In this document: positions 51,527-60,357 of the stretch, one piece after another
Numbering within the stretch: the first letter of the stretch is position 1
Layout: every line of letters begins with the position of its first letter
Source: Acinetobacter sp. HY1485
GTDB taxonomy: Bacteria; Pseudomonadota; Gammaproteobacteria; Pseudomonadales; Moraxellaceae
Length of the DNA stretch: 64,000 bases
NCBI RefSeq assembly: GCF_027568475.1
Contig: NZ_JANKZG010000009.1
Coordinates: forward strand, 1-64,000
Reading direction: 5' to 3'
Position numbers and translations under genes: made by a program
The notes under the pieces: model-generated
Seen by the model: only the letters and a program-made list of their open reading frames with translations
The model's database searches: none
What the model was told of the DNA's origin: nothing

Positions 51527-52803
51527 AAACGAATATCAACGTCTTGCTTATCCATCACATATTTTAAGTCATATAAAACAAAATTTTCTTTTGCCATATT
51601 TGCAATATCAGCACGGTTTAATATCTTAAATTGCTGATGTGCTACTGCCATGACCACTGCATCGTAATAGTTTTTTTTAGGTGATGAAATTACATCAATA
51701 CCATATTCGTGCTGTACTTCACTTGGCTCAACCCATGGGTCATAAACATCTACATCAATATGATATTCTTTAAGTTCATTCACAATATCAATAATTTTGG
51801 TATTACGCACATCTGGGCAGTTTTCTTTAAAACTTAAGCCTAAAACTAACACTTTTGCTTCTTCAACCTGAATCCGTTTTTTAACCATGGTTTTTACAAG
51901 TTGCGTGACGACGTAAGCCCCCATGCTATCGTTTAAACGGCGACCTGCTAAAATAATTTCAGGATGATAACCAATGGCTTGTGCTTTATGCGTTAAATAA
52001 TACGGATCTACCCCAATACAATGCCCACCTACAAGCCCCGGACGAAACGGTAAGAAATTCCATTTTGTACCTGCTGCTTGCAAAACTTCTTCTGTATCAA
52101 TACCCATTTTATTAAAAATGAGTGCAAGCTCATTAATGAGGGCAATATTTACATCACGTTGCGTATTTTCAATGACTTTGGCAGCCTCTGCCACTTTTAT
52201 AGATGTTGCTTGATGTGTGCCTGCTTTAATAATCAGGTTATAAACAGCATCTACATAGTCTGCAATTTCAGGTGTAGACCCCGATGTAATTTTTAAAATA
52301 TTAGTTACACGATGTTCTTTATCACCCGGGTTAATACGCTCAGGACTATAGCCTGCAAAAAAATCTTGGTTGTAACGTAAACCCGATACTTTTTCTAAAA
52401 TTGGAATACATACTTCTTCGGTTGCACCCGGATAAACCGTCGACTCATATACCACAACATCACCTTTTTTAAGTATCTGCCCAATACTGTTTGAGGCTTT
52501 AATTAAAGGTGTTAGATCGGGTTGTTTGTATTCATCTATTGGCGTGGGTACTGTCACAATATAAAAATTACAATCTCGTATGTCTTGAATATCTGTTGTA
52601 TAGCTTAGGTATGTTGCCTGTTTGAGTTCTTCACTTGAAGTTTCAAGCGTATGATCATTGCCTGCTTTGAGTGCTTCAATACGTTTTTCATGAATATCTA
52701 AACCCACTGTTACAACTTTTTTACCAAACTCTACAGCTAGGGGTAAACCCACATAACCTAGTCCTACAATTGCAATTTTAAGCTGATCGAGTTGCAACAT
52801 CAT
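51523..52803 (-). CDS. tviB: UDP-GlcNAc/GalNAc 6-dehydrogenase (TviB type)
   Basis: Makes UDP-GlcNAcA (or UDP-GalNAcA) with NAD+. The 426-residue product has [20 protein letters not shown], the catalytic Cys in [16 protein letters not shown], and the C-terminal [16 protein letters not shown]. The ATG at 52803 follows AGGATC; the longer open frame to 52890 has no ribosome site. It is the first gene of the glycan operon, next to the promoter region shared with fkpA. Capsule maps call this position gna. Confidence 0.92.
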   Translation of the reverse strand: MMLQLDQLKIAIVGLGYVGLPLAVEFGKKVVTVGLDIHEKRIEALKAGNDHTLETSSEELKQATYLSYTTDIQDIRDCNFYIVTVPTPIDEYKQPDLTPLIKASNSIGQILKKGDVVVYESTVYPGATEEVCIPILEKVSGLRYNQDFFAGYSPERINPGDKEHRVTNILKITSGSTPEIADYVDAVYNLIIKAGTHQATSIKVAEAAKVIENTQRDVNIALINELALIFNKMGIDTEEVLQAAGTKWNFLPFRPGLVGGHCIGVDPYYLTHKAQAIGYHPEIILAGRRLNDSMGAYVVTQLVKTMVKKRIQVEEAKVLVLGLSFKENCPDVRNTKIIDIVNELKEYHIDVDVYDPWVEPSEVQHEYGIDVISSPKKNYYDAVVMAVAHQQFKILNRADIANMAKENFVLYDLKYVMDKQDVDIRL

Positions 52804-52995
52804 GCGTTTGATCCTAAAGAAAAACAACAGAAAAGTGCCAACATCAAAAATGTTGTTGTACTTCATATACAATACAGCGTAGTACGCCATATTTACATAG
52901 TGATCATATATTTTATCGTGATTTAGCAGTATTTTGGCAGTATTCTTTTTTATGTGATTTTATCGTCATATCTAGATAACGATTTGGATGTTCTT

Positions 52996-53679
52996 ATGAG
53001 TAAAGCGTTACCACTTTCTGTTGCTGTATTACTAACAGGTTTAGCATTAGTTCCTGTTGCATGTTCTAAACACAATGACTCAGCAGAAAAACCAGCGAAA
53101 AGTTCTGACCCCATGGCAATTTTAAGCTATGCACAAGGGTACCAAGCAGGGGCTCAAATTCCAGCGGAACTGAGTATTGACCAACTTGCAAACGGTATGC
53201 GTGATAGCCAAGCCCATAAAGACCCAATTTATTCAGAAGCAGAAATTAAAAAAGCAGCTGAGCAATATCAAAAAACACTGCAAGAAAAAGCTGCCAATCA
53301 AGGTAAATCAAACGAAAAGTTTTTAGCAGATAATGCTAAAAAACCTGAAATTAAAACAACAGCTTCAGGCTTACAGTACCAAATCTTAAAAGAAGGTACA
53401 GGCAAAACACCAACGGCTCAATCTACTGTTAAAGTAAACTATGAAGGTAAGTTGGTAGACGGTACGGTATTTGATAGTAGTTTTGCACGTAAAGAACCAG
53501 TTGAGCTTCCATTAGGTTCAACGATTCCAGGTTGGATTGAAGGCTTACCTTTAATTAAAGAAGGCGGTAGTATGATGCTTTATGTACCTGCAAAACTTGG
53601 TTATGGTGAGCAAAGTGTAGGAAGTATTCCTGCAAATAGTGTTTTAATCTTCAAAATTGAATTAATTTCAGTAAAATAA
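52996..53679 (+). CDS. fkpA: FKBP-type peptidyl-prolyl isomerase, copy 1
   Basis: Folding helper in the cell envelope. The 227-residue precursor has a hydrophobic leader ending VPVACSKH, which may be a lipobox with Cys lipidation although Pro at -3 is unusual. An N-terminal dimerisation region (about 40-115) is followed by a full FKBP domain: VNYEGKLVDGTVFDSSF, PGWIEGL, LGYGEQSVGSIPANSVLIFKIELI. The start at 52996 is preferred over 52954. It flanks the glycan locus, as fkpA does in Acinetobacter capsule regions. Confidence 0.93.
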   Translation: MSKALPLSVAVLLTGLALVPVACSKHNDSAEKPAKSSDPMAILSYAQGYQAGAQIPAELSIDQLANGMRDSQAHKDPIYSEAEIKKAAEQYQKTLQEKAANQGKSNEKFLADNAKKPEIKTTASGLQYQILKEGTGKTPTAQSTVKVNYEGKLVDGTVFDSSFARKEPVELPLGSTIPGWIEGLPLIKEGGSMMLYVPAKLGYGEQSVGSIPANSVLIFKIELISVK

Positions 53680-53682
53680 AAT

Positions 53683-53707
53683 AAAGGGAGCAATATGCTC
53701 CCTTTTT
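53683..53707 (+). terminator. Terminator of fkpA
   Basis: AAAGGGAGCA (53683-53692), loop ATA, TGCTCCCTTT (53696-53705), then T's; 4 bp after the stop. Confidence 0.85.
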
Positions 53708-53794
53708 AATTGATGTAAAACTATAAAAATGCTTTATTTTTATGAATAAAATGTGATCTTTTTCACTAATTTACAAAAAGTTTATTTTTTATCC

Positions 53795-53823
53795 TACACA
53801 TCTAAAAATAGTACACTTATAAT
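53795..53823 (+). promoter_or_regulatory. Candidate promoter for the second FKBP gene or a small RNA
   Basis: TACACA (53795-53800), 17 bp, TATAAT (53818-53823). The -10 is perfect and the -35 matches four of six. RNA would begin near 53830, between two terminators. Confidence 0.5.
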
Positions 53824-53887
53824 TTACCAACTAAAAGTTTACTAAAACAGTATACTTTTTATTTAAGTTTGCAGTTTTGCTGCATAC

Positions 53888-53919
53888 AGTTTACTTCTCT
53901 TTGAAGGTAAACTTTTTTT
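53888..53919 (+). terminator. Terminator-like hairpin in the leader of the second FKBP gene
   Basis: AGTTTACTTC pairs with GAAGGTAAACT (one bulged G), followed by T7. It ends 42 bp before the ATG at 53962. Since fkpA already has its own terminator at 53683, this one acts on RNA started near 53830: either an attenuator or the 3' end of an RNA of about 90 nt. Confidence 0.55.
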
Positions 53920-53961
53920 ATATATCTATAATTTTATCTCCCCACTTAGGAACAATATCCT

Positions 53962-54654
53962 ATGAAAAAGATGTTTGTATTTGCATGTACAATCTCATGT
54001 TTTTCTACTGCCGTTTTTTCAGCAAATGGTCAAAGCAACGAACAGAACGCATATCAAAAAGGCTATCAAGCAGCACAAAGCAATAAAAATGCAGATGCAT
54101 TTATTCAAGGTGTTCTTGCATCTACCCAAGATAATCGCTTAGCTGAACAGCAACAAAGTAGTCGTAACAATACTACGCAAGTACAAAATACTCGTAATGA
54201 TAATCAAGCGATAAATAATCGTAGTGAGCAAACACAAAATACCCGTAATGATAATCGTCAGTACGCAAACAATACAATGAGTACAACTAATCTTAAAGAA
54301 AAAGCATTTTTTAACGAGAATGAACGTCAGTTAGGAATGATTACAACACCTTCAGGTTTGCAGTATAAGGTCCTCAAAGCAGGTTTAGGACGTATGCCAC
54401 AAAGTAGCAATAATGTTAAAGTCTCATATGAAATACGTTTACTTGATGATAGTGTTGTTGAAAAACATGAAGACCGTGTGATACGTGTGAGTCGTTTTTT
54501 TGAAGGTTTAACAGAAGGCTTACAAACGATGCGTGAACGTGGGAAAACTCGTTTCTTTGTTCCTTCACGCTTAGCATACGGTGAAGCAGGCACAGGTAAC
54601 GTACCATCAAACAGTACTCTTATTGTTGATGTGGAACTCTTAAAAGTAGAATAA
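53962..54654 (+). CDS. FKBP-like exported protein, copy 2 with degenerate active site
   Basis: A 230-residue precursor with a signal peptide (MKKMFVFACTISCFSTAVFS). Between the N-terminal region and the FKBP domain lies an Asn/Gln-rich linker (about 60-110) with the repeat QNTRNDN at 75-81 and 92-98. The FKBP fold is traceable (TPSGLQYKVLKAG to the C-terminal STLIVDVELLKVE), but the conserved DGTVFDSS loop of its neighbours is replaced by DDSVVEKHEDR, so the Asp and Phe that bind proline are gone. It may be a chaperone without isomerase activity. Lies between two canonical paralogues. Confidence 0.8.
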   Translation: MKKMFVFACTISCFSTAVFSANGQSNEQNAYQKGYQAAQSNKNADAFIQGVLASTQDNRLAEQQQSSRNNTTQVQNTRNDNQAINNRSEQTQNTRNDNRQYANNTMSTTNLKEKAFFNENERQLGMITTPSGLQYKVLKAGLGRMPQSSNNVKVSYEIRLLDDSVVEKHEDRVIRVSRFFEGLTEGLQTMRERGKTRFFVPSRLAYGEAGTGNVPSNSTLIVDVELLKVE

Positions 54655-54700
54655 GATTACGCTTTCCATACTTTAATTTATTTTAAAGTACAGTATATTC

Positions 54701-54735
54701 AAGAAAACTGCCTGACACTGTTCAGGCATTTCTTG
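54701..54735 (+). terminator. Weak hairpin between the second and third FKBP genes
   Basis: GCCTGA (54710-54715) pairs with TCAGGC (54722-54727), with partial outer pairing AAGAAA/TTTCTT and only a short T-rich tail. An imperfect repeat ACTTTAA/TTAAAGT lies just before it (about 54670-54689). It may be partial termination. Confidence 0.4.
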
Positions 54736-54752
54736 CTCAGTGAGGTACAATA

Positions 54753-55448
54753 ATGAAAAAATGCTTAGCACTTTTCTGCTCTGTCACTTGTTTATCAAGT
54801 GCACTGTGGGCAGCACCAACAATTAACGCGCAAAGCAGTTTGAGCGATCAAGCAGGTTATAGTTTAGGGTATCTACTTGCTAAAAATAATGCTGACGCCA
54901 TGCGTGGTTTAGATTTAGATGCTTTTATTCAAGGAATAGTAACAGCTTCGCAGCAAAAGCAACCCGTACTTTCTGAACAACAGATGAAACAAGCGATTGG
55001 TACTTACCGCCAACAAGCAGAAAATCAAGAATTTATTAAACTACAACAGCAAGCGAAAAAAAATAGTGATGCTGAGCGTATTTTTCTAAGCCAAAATGCT
55101 AAAAAGCCAGATATTAAAACGCTCGCTTCAGGCGTGCAATATACAGTTTTACAAATGGGTAAAGGGATTACACCGCAGCCTAATAGCAATGTCACGATTA
55201 ATTATGAAGGTCGTTTAATTGATGGCACGGTATTTGACAGTTCAATTGCACGCCAACAAGAGGTTAACGTTAATATGAGTGATTTAGTGCTAGGCTTACA
55301 GCAAGGTTTAGCCACTATGAAAGAAGGTGGTAAAACGCGTTTCTTTATTCCGGCAAAATTTGGTTATGGCGAAATTGGAACAGGTGATGTGATTGAGCCA
55401 AACTCTACCCTTATTTTTGATGTTGAACTGATCAAAGTAAATAAATAA
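54753..55448 (+). CDS. FKBP-type peptidyl-prolyl isomerase, copy 3
   Basis: A 231-residue periplasmic precursor with signal peptide (MKKCLALFCSVTCLSSALWA). The N-terminal dimerisation-like region is rich in Gln and Lys; the FKBP domain is intact: INYEGRLIDGTVFDSSI, LQQGLATMKEGGKTRFFIP, FGYGEIGTGDVIEPNSTLIF. Relatives carry an fklB-type gene at this place beside murJ. GAGG precedes the ATG. Confidence 0.92.
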   Translation: MKKCLALFCSVTCLSSALWAAPTINAQSSLSDQAGYSLGYLLAKNNADAMRGLDLDAFIQGIVTASQQKQPVLSEQQMKQAIGTYRQQAENQEFIKLQQQAKKNSDAERIFLSQNAKKPDIKTLASGVQYTVLQMGKGITPQPNSNVTINYEGRLIDGTVFDSSIARQQEVNVNMSDLVLGLQQGLATMKEGGKTRFFIPAKFGYGEIGTGDVIEPNSTLIFDVELIKVNK

Positions 55449-55449
55449 T

Positions 55450-55478
55450 AAAAAAAGCACTCTGAGAGTGCTTTTTTT
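55450..55478. terminator. Bidirectional terminator between the third FKBP gene and murJ
   Basis: AAAAAAAGCACTC, loop TGA, GAGTGCTTTTTTT; it overlaps the murJ stop by 2 bp and follows the FKBP stop at once. Confidence 0.88.
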
Positions 55479-57018
55479 ATGGACGTAAATGGCGTGGTCT
55501 AAAACCTGTTGCTAACAATGCGACTGCATAAGCTAACGTACCTATTAAACATAATCCCACTACCTCAGAAATACGTAACCATTGTGATAGCGTGCCATCA
55601 TAAAAATGTAGGCCAACAGCCAGTGCAAACACCATGGCTAAATTAGCCACCATGTATTGCACGGCAATTTTTTTCCAATGTAAACCAAAGCTAAAAATGC
55701 CACGCTTATGCAAAAAGTAATACAGTAGCCCTGCATTCACCAATGCAGATGTAGAAGATGAAATGCCTAACGCCATATGCGGTGCATACCAATCGATATG
55801 TTTAAAAATACTAATGAGTATTACATTCATAATGGCATTAGTTGCAACAGCCGCTAAGCCAATCCTTACAGGTGTTTTTGTATCTTTTTGAGCATAAAAC
55901 CCTGGTGCAAAAATTTTAATAAGCATAAAGGCTAAAACGCCACCACTCATGCACTGCAATGCCAATGCCGTCATTTGGGTATCTTGTACGGTAAATTCAC
56001 CACGTTGGAACAACGACTGAATAATTGGGGTTGAAAGCATAAATAGTGCAATACTTGCAGGAACACCCACCAAAATAATGACACGTGCGCCCCAATCAAT
56101 CATCGCTCTAAATTTTTGTGTGTCTTGCTCTGCATGGCGTGCCGATAAAGAAGGTAAAATAACTGTACCAATTGCAACACCAATTAAACCTAAAGGAAGC
56201 TCGGTCATACGTTCGGCACTATACAGCCAAGATACCGAACCATCTTGCATAAATGATGCCCAAATGGTGTTAAGTAATAGATTAATTTGCGTAACAGATA
56301 CACCAAATAGTGCAGGCAACATTAACTTTAAAATTTGGCGAACGCCTTCGTGTTTAAAATCAACTTTTGGTGGGATCAGCAATTTTTTATGCCACAATTC
56401 AGGAATTTGAATCGCAAGCTGAATAATCCCTGCCGCTATAACTGCCCAACCTAACGATAAAATTGGCGTATCCATGTACGGCGTAAGCCACCATGCACCT
56501 GCAATCATGGCAATATTAAGCAGGACAGGAGAAAAAGCAGGACTAAAAAAAGAACCGTAACTGTTTAAAATGCTACTTGCAAATGCCGTTAACGACATAA
56601 ACATTAAGTACGGAATAGTCAAACGAAACATTTGTACAGCATGCGCAAATTTTTCAGGATGATCATGAAATCCTGGGGCATAAACATACACAATGGTAGG
56701 TGCGGCAATCATGGCAATCAACGTTATGGTTGACATCAGCATGAGTAAACAACCAAATACACGGCTAATTAAAATTTGTACTTCTGCATGTAAACGCCCT
56801 GTTTTGTATTCGGTTAAAACAGGAATAAACGCTTGAGAAAATGCCCCTTCGGCAAATAATCGCCTAAAAAAGTTAGGAATACGAAAGGCAACAACAAAAA
56901 CGTCAAACTCCTTCCCTGCCCCAAATACGTTGAGCAACACCATGTCGCGTACAAGTCCTAAAACTCGCGATAACATCGTCATTGCACTTACGACAAATGT
57001 CGATCGCCAAAGTGCCAT
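55477..57018 (-). CDS. murJ: Lipid II flippase MurJ (MviN)
   Basis: Moves lipid II across the inner membrane for peptidoglycan synthesis. The 513-residue protein has about fourteen hydrophobic segments and the MviN features MTMLSRVLGLVRDMVLL, FRIPNFFRRLFAEGAFSQAFIP and PGFYAQKDTKTPVRIG. It follows ampD by 34 bp, so the two are probably cotranscribed. It marks the outer flank of capsule loci in Acinetobacter. Confidence 0.95.
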   Translation of the reverse strand: MALWRSTFVVSAMTMLSRVLGLVRDMVLLNVFGAGKEFDVFVVAFRIPNFFRRLFAEGAFSQAFIPVLTEYKTGRLHAEVQILISRVFGCLLMLMSTITLIAMIAAPTIVYVYAPGFHDHPEKFAHAVQMFRLTIPYLMFMSLTAFASSILNSYGSFFSPAFSPVLLNIAMIAGAWWLTPYMDTPILSLGWAVIAAGIIQLAIQIPELWHKKLLIPPKVDFKHEGVRQILKLMLPALFGVSVTQINLLLNTIWASFMQDGSVSWLYSAERMTELPLGLIGVAIGTVILPSLSARHAEQDTQKFRAMIDWGARVIILVGVPASIALFMLSTPIIQSLFQRGEFTVQDTQMTALALQCMSGGVLAFMLIKIFAPGFYAQKDTKTPVRIGLAAVATNAIMNVILISIFKHIDWYAPHMALGISSSTSALVNAGLLYYFLHKRGIFSFGLHWKKIAVQYMVANLAMVFALAVGLHFYDGTLSQWLRISEVVGLCLIGTLAYAVALLATGFRPRHLRP

Positions 57019-57052
57019 TGCTTTACCCTATATTTCTTTTAAAGCGGCTATT

Positions 57053-57640
57053 CTAATCAAAAGTGCTTAAATTTTCGTTATAATTTTTTTGTTGTGACAA
57101 AAGTGTACGCATATATACCCAATCAAAATAAGGGCCTGGATCGGTTTTTCTTAAAGGTGCAATATCAGAATGCCCTGCAATATGATGCTGTGTTTTAGGA
57201 TAGGTAAGCTGTAACTGTTTAATAATCTTAGCTAATGTTTGGTACTGCTCACTTTCAAAAGGTGAGTCATCCGAACCTTCAAGCTCAATACCAATAGAGT
57301 AATCATTACATTCTTGTAAACCTAAATAACTTGAACGTCCTGCATGCCAAGCGCGGTCATTAAAATTGACAAACTGTATTGCCTGTCCTGTACGAAGAAT
57401 TAAAAGGTGAGCAGAGACCTGCATGCCTTCAATTTCTTTGAAATATGGATGAGTGTTCCAATCCAGTTGATTTTGAAAGAATTGTTGAATATATCCACCA
57501 CCAAATTGAGAAGGTGGCAAACTAATGTTATGTACTACAATTAATTGAATCTCTGTATTTTTCGGACGTTGATTAAAATTAGGAGAAGGTATTTGTTTGG
57601 CACCCTGCAACATACCATTTACCACGTTAAACTGCGTCAT
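57053..57640 (-). CDS. ampD: 1,6-anhydro-N-acetylmuramyl-L-alanine amidase AmpD
   Basis: Cytoplasmic zinc amidase that splits anhydromuropeptides during cell-wall recycling and so lowers AmpC-type inducers. The 195-residue Amidase_2 protein has zinc ligands in IVVHNISLPP and IAGHSDIAPLRKTDPGPYFDW, the Tyr/Glu region YSIGIELEG, and NDRAWHAGRSS. There is no signal peptide, in keeping with AmpD. Confidence 0.94.
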   Translation of the reverse strand: MTQFNVVNGMLQGAKQIPSPNFNQRPKNTEIQLIVVHNISLPPSQFGGGYIQQFFQNQLDWNTHPYFKEIEGMQVSAHLLILRTGQAIQFVNFNDRAWHAGRSSYLGLQECNDYSIGIELEGSDDSPFESEQYQTLAKIIKQLQLTYPKTQHHIAGHSDIAPLRKTDPGPYFDWVYMRTLLSQQKNYNENLSTFD

Positions 57641-58370
57641 TGCTACATCATCATCAATTACTTAACGCTATCATAACCTGAAAAACGTATTTATATTTTA
57701 GATAAAACACAATAACAAATAGATCTTATACTCATCTGTATAAAAAAATTTGCTCTAATATAAAACTAATTTTATATTTCATTCTAAATTGATATCCCCC
57801 TATTTTATAAATAAAAATCTTTAATTTTAGGAAATTTTTTTAAACTCTATATAGTAAAACTAACCTAAGGTTTTTATAAAAAATTTATTCAAACTAGATT
57901 GACGTTAGATGATCCTATTAAGTTTTACTCAATTCTTTTTCTTAAAATCAAAACTTCAAAACAGTTTTATCAAAAAAATATTTTTAGAGCGTTTATTTTT
58001 TAATTCTTCAATTAGAGAAAATTATCTGTGATATACAAAAGATCAATCTTTTATAAAAATTTATATCGAGTCTTTGCTCTCAATTTGGGTTTAAATATTC
58101 AAAAGTCATTTTTTGACCACCCGTCAGAACGAGAAAGTAGCGTTTTAACTGCAATTGGACTATGCAAAACAACCAAGAACATGGCTATTTTTTAATTTAT
58201 GCAAGAAATCTATTGAGATAATTAGATTTAAAAAATATGTGCCATCAGTAAAATCGACTTAAACCAAAGTTTAGCTTATTTCAGTATGATTCTTTTTCAC
58301 GATCTAAGTCTTTTTACTTTTGTCAGTATTTCTCATAAACTACAAAAGAATAAATTAATCAAATAAGATT
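57641..58370. other. 730-bp AT-rich region without a supported gene
   Basis: Both strands are full of stops. The longest possible frame is 55 codons from GTG at 58028 to 58195 (FFDHPSERESSVLTAIGL in the middle), with no ribosome site and no known match; the part near 58114-58150 has clearly higher GC than its surroundings. It could be a gene remnant, an RNA or plain spacer. The right end must hold the dgkA promoter. Confidence 0.5.
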
Positions 58371-58745
58371 ATGGAACAACAATCACCATTTAAAGGTAAA
58401 AATGGAATTAAACGTATTTTAAATGCGTTTAGTTATTCTATTGATGGTTTTAAGGCGGCATTCATCAACGAAGCAGCGTTTAGACAAATTATTATCATTA
58501 ATGTTATTTTAATCCCGATTAGCCTTTTTGTAGATGTCACCAAAGCAGAACATATACTTCTTATTTTAGTCTGCTTATTTGCCATGATTGTTGAGCTATT
58601 TAATTCGGCAATTGAAGCTGTGGTCGACCGTATTTCTTTAGAACGCCACCCATTAGCGAAGAATGCAAAAGATATGGGCAGCGCGGCTCAATTTGTCGCG
58701 TTAAGTATGATTGCCATTACATGGATTATTATTGTGTTGTTTTAG
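58371..58745 (+). CDS. dgkA: Diacylglycerol kinase
   Basis: Phosphorylates diacylglycerol in the inner membrane to recycle lipid by-products. The 124-residue protein has three membrane segments and the signature [15 protein letters not shown] with its catalytic Glu, plus KDMGSAAQF. Length is normal. The start lacks a strong ribosome site. The 3' end overlaps the convergent bla gene by 17 bp. Confidence 0.93.
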   Translation: MEQQSPFKGKNGIKRILNAFSYSIDGFKAAFINEAAFRQIIIINVILIPISLFVDVTKAEHILLILVCLFAMIVELFNSAIEAVVDRISLERHPLAKNAKDMGSAAQFVALSMIAITWIIIVLF

Positions 58746-59514
58746 GTAAAATATTTAAATCTTCTAAAGACTTCATCACAATTTCATTACGAATAGTGGG
58801 TTGCATATTTTTTTGCATTTGCATATTTAAAGAAAAAGAAACAATGCGACCATTTGGCTGTTCAACCCAACCTGTTAACCATCCTACTTGCGATGCACTC
58901 CAACCGCTTTTAGCATAAATTGAACTGCCATTTTGATTGGCTATCAGCAACATATTTTTTACTTGCTGTTGGGTAGAACGTTTAAATGACAATGTTTGAT
59001 GTGCAAGCTGATCAACAAAATTAACTTCTTGCATTGGCGTAATTTTTAACGGACCTACTAACCAAAAATTATCGACCTGTGTGCCAATATTGGCATTACC
59101 AAAACCAACACGCTTCACCTCACTTTGCATAAGTTTGAGTCCAATACGGCGTGCAAGAGTTTGATATACAGGTACAGCAGAAAGCTTCATTGCTTCGCCT
59201 AACGTCATATCCTTTTCCCACGTTGGATAAGCACGCTTTTGACCATCCCATTTAAATATTTCGGTTGTTTTTACTTTATTATTTTCTAACCCAATTAAAG
59301 CATTGAGCATTTTAAAAGTAGACGCAGGCACATACTCGGTTTTGCTTCTTTTTATATCATTACCGTATACCATGGTTTGATTATTTTGTTTGATGACCAA
59401 AACGCCTGTTGTATGTGCCTCATCAAAATAATGAGCAATACGTTGTTGTGCATAGTCTGTTGCATAAACAGGTGTCACGATTGCACTTAAAGCAATTGTT
59501 AGAATTTTTTTCAT
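58729..59514 (-). CDS. Class D (OXA-type) beta-lactamase
   Basis: A 261-residue periplasmic serine beta-lactamase with signal peptide ending VYA (15-17). Class D motifs: S65-T-F-K68 (nucleophile and the Lys that is carbamylated), S112-A-V, F138-G-N140 and K202-S-G, with Trp151 in [14 protein letters not shown] in place of YGN is usual in intrinsic Acinetobacter OXA enzymes, many of which weakly hydrolyse carbapenems; the phenotype cannot be read here. GAAAGG precedes the ATG but the rph terminator abuts it (59527-59550). No insertion sequence lies upstream. Confidence 0.92.
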   Translation of the reverse strand: MKKILTIALSAIVTPVYATDYAQQRIAHYFDEAHTTGVLVIKQNNQTMVYGNDIKRSKTEYVPASTFKMLNALIGLENNKVKTTEIFKWDGQKRAYPTWEKDMTLGEAMKLSAVPVYQTLARRIGLKLMQSEVKRVGFGNANIGTQVDNFWLVGPLKITPMQEVNFVDQLAHQTLSFKRSTQQQVKNMLLIANQNGSSIYAKSGWSASQVGWLTGWVEQPNGRIVSFSLNMQMQKNMQPTIRNEIVMKSLEDLNILPKTTQ

Positions 59515-59526
59515 GATGATCCTTTC

Positions 59527-59550
59527 AAATAAAAAGCCCCAAATGGGGCT
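59527..59550 (-). terminator. Terminator of rph, directly before the bla ribosome site
   Basis: On the minus strand AGCCCC, loop ATTT, GGGGCT, then TTTTATTT. It starts 9 bp after the rph stop. The T-run ends at 59527 and the bla ribosome site begins at 59526. Confidence 0.8.
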
Positions 59551-59558
59551 CTCTTATC

Positions 59559-60275
59559 TTACCAACCTAATGCTTCTTGTTGCTTTTGGACTAACTCTTT
59601 AATCCCTTTTTCTGCAAGTTCGAGCATTTCGTTTGATTGTGCACGTGTAAATGGTTTATCTTCAGCTGTTCCTTGAATTTCAATAAACTCACCAGCTTGT
59701 GTCATCACCACATTTAAATCTGTTTGGCAATTTGAATCTTCTTCGTAGCATAAATCCAAAATCGCTTGATCTTGGAAAACACCTACAGAAATTGCTGCAA
59801 TTAAACCTTTAAGCGGATCTTGCTTAATCCGTTTTTTCTCAAGTAGTACGTTTACCGCATCAACCAATGCCACTGCTGCACCCGTAATAGATGCGGTACG
59901 TGTACCACCATCTGCCTGAATAACATCACAGTCAATGGTAATGGTATTTTCGCCTAGCTTTTGTAAATCAACCATTGCACGTAAGCTACGCCCAATCAGG
60001 CGTTGAATTTCTTGCGTACGTCCACTTTGTTTACCACGCGCTGCTTCACGGTCAGAACGCGTATGAGTAGAACGTGGCAACATGCCGTATTCTGCTGTAA
60101 TCCAACCTTGTCCTTTACCTTTTAAAAAACGCGGTACGCTATGATCAACACTCGCTGTACATAACACTTTGGTATGACCAAATTCTACCAAAACAGAACC
60201 TTCTGCATAACGTGTATAGTTACGCGTAATTTTTACATCACGTAATTGGTCAAATGCTCGTTGGTCAATACGCAT
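59559..60275 (-). CDS. rph: Ribonuclease PH
   Basis: Phosphorolytic 3'-exonuclease that trims tRNA ends. The 238-residue product shows [19 protein letters not shown], the phosphate-site segment [20 protein letters not shown] split over 71-90, [17 protein letters not shown], and [13 protein letters not shown]. It is full length, unlike the frameshifted copy of some E. coli K-12 strains. TATAAT at 60308-60313 on the minus strand may be its -10. Confidence 0.96.
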   Translation of the reverse strand: MRIDQRAFDQLRDVKITRNYTRYAEGSVLVEFGHTKVLCTASVDHSVPRFLKGKGQGWITAEYGMLPRSTHTRSDREAARGKQSGRTQEIQRLIGRSLRAMVDLQKLGENTITIDCDVIQADGGTRTASITGAAVALVDAVNVLLEKKRIKQDPLKGLIAAISVGVFQDQAILDLCYEEDSNCQTDLNVVMTQAGEFIEIQGTAEDKPFTRAQSNEMLELAEKGIKELVQKQQEALGW

Positions 60276-60322
60276 AAATTTTCCTTTTGGAGTGTTAAGT
60301 TTTATAAATTATAACAGACCAT

Positions 60323-60357
60323 AAAAAAGCACGGCGTACCGTGCTTTTATTTTTTTT
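60323..60357. terminator. Terminator of the Tsx-like gene
   Basis: AAAAGCACGG, loop CGTA, CCGTGCTTTT with A and T tracts on both sides. It overlaps the stop of the channel gene and ends its minus-strand transcript. Confidence 0.85.

Noticed and set aside
54416..54610. Minus-strand frames opposite the middle FKBP gene as a cause of its divergence
   Set aside because: They lack signals, and the plus-strand FKBP frame with signal peptide explains the region.
58028..58195. GTG-start 55-codon open frame in the gap before dgkA
   Set aside because: No ribosome site and no recognised product; reported only as a possible remnant.
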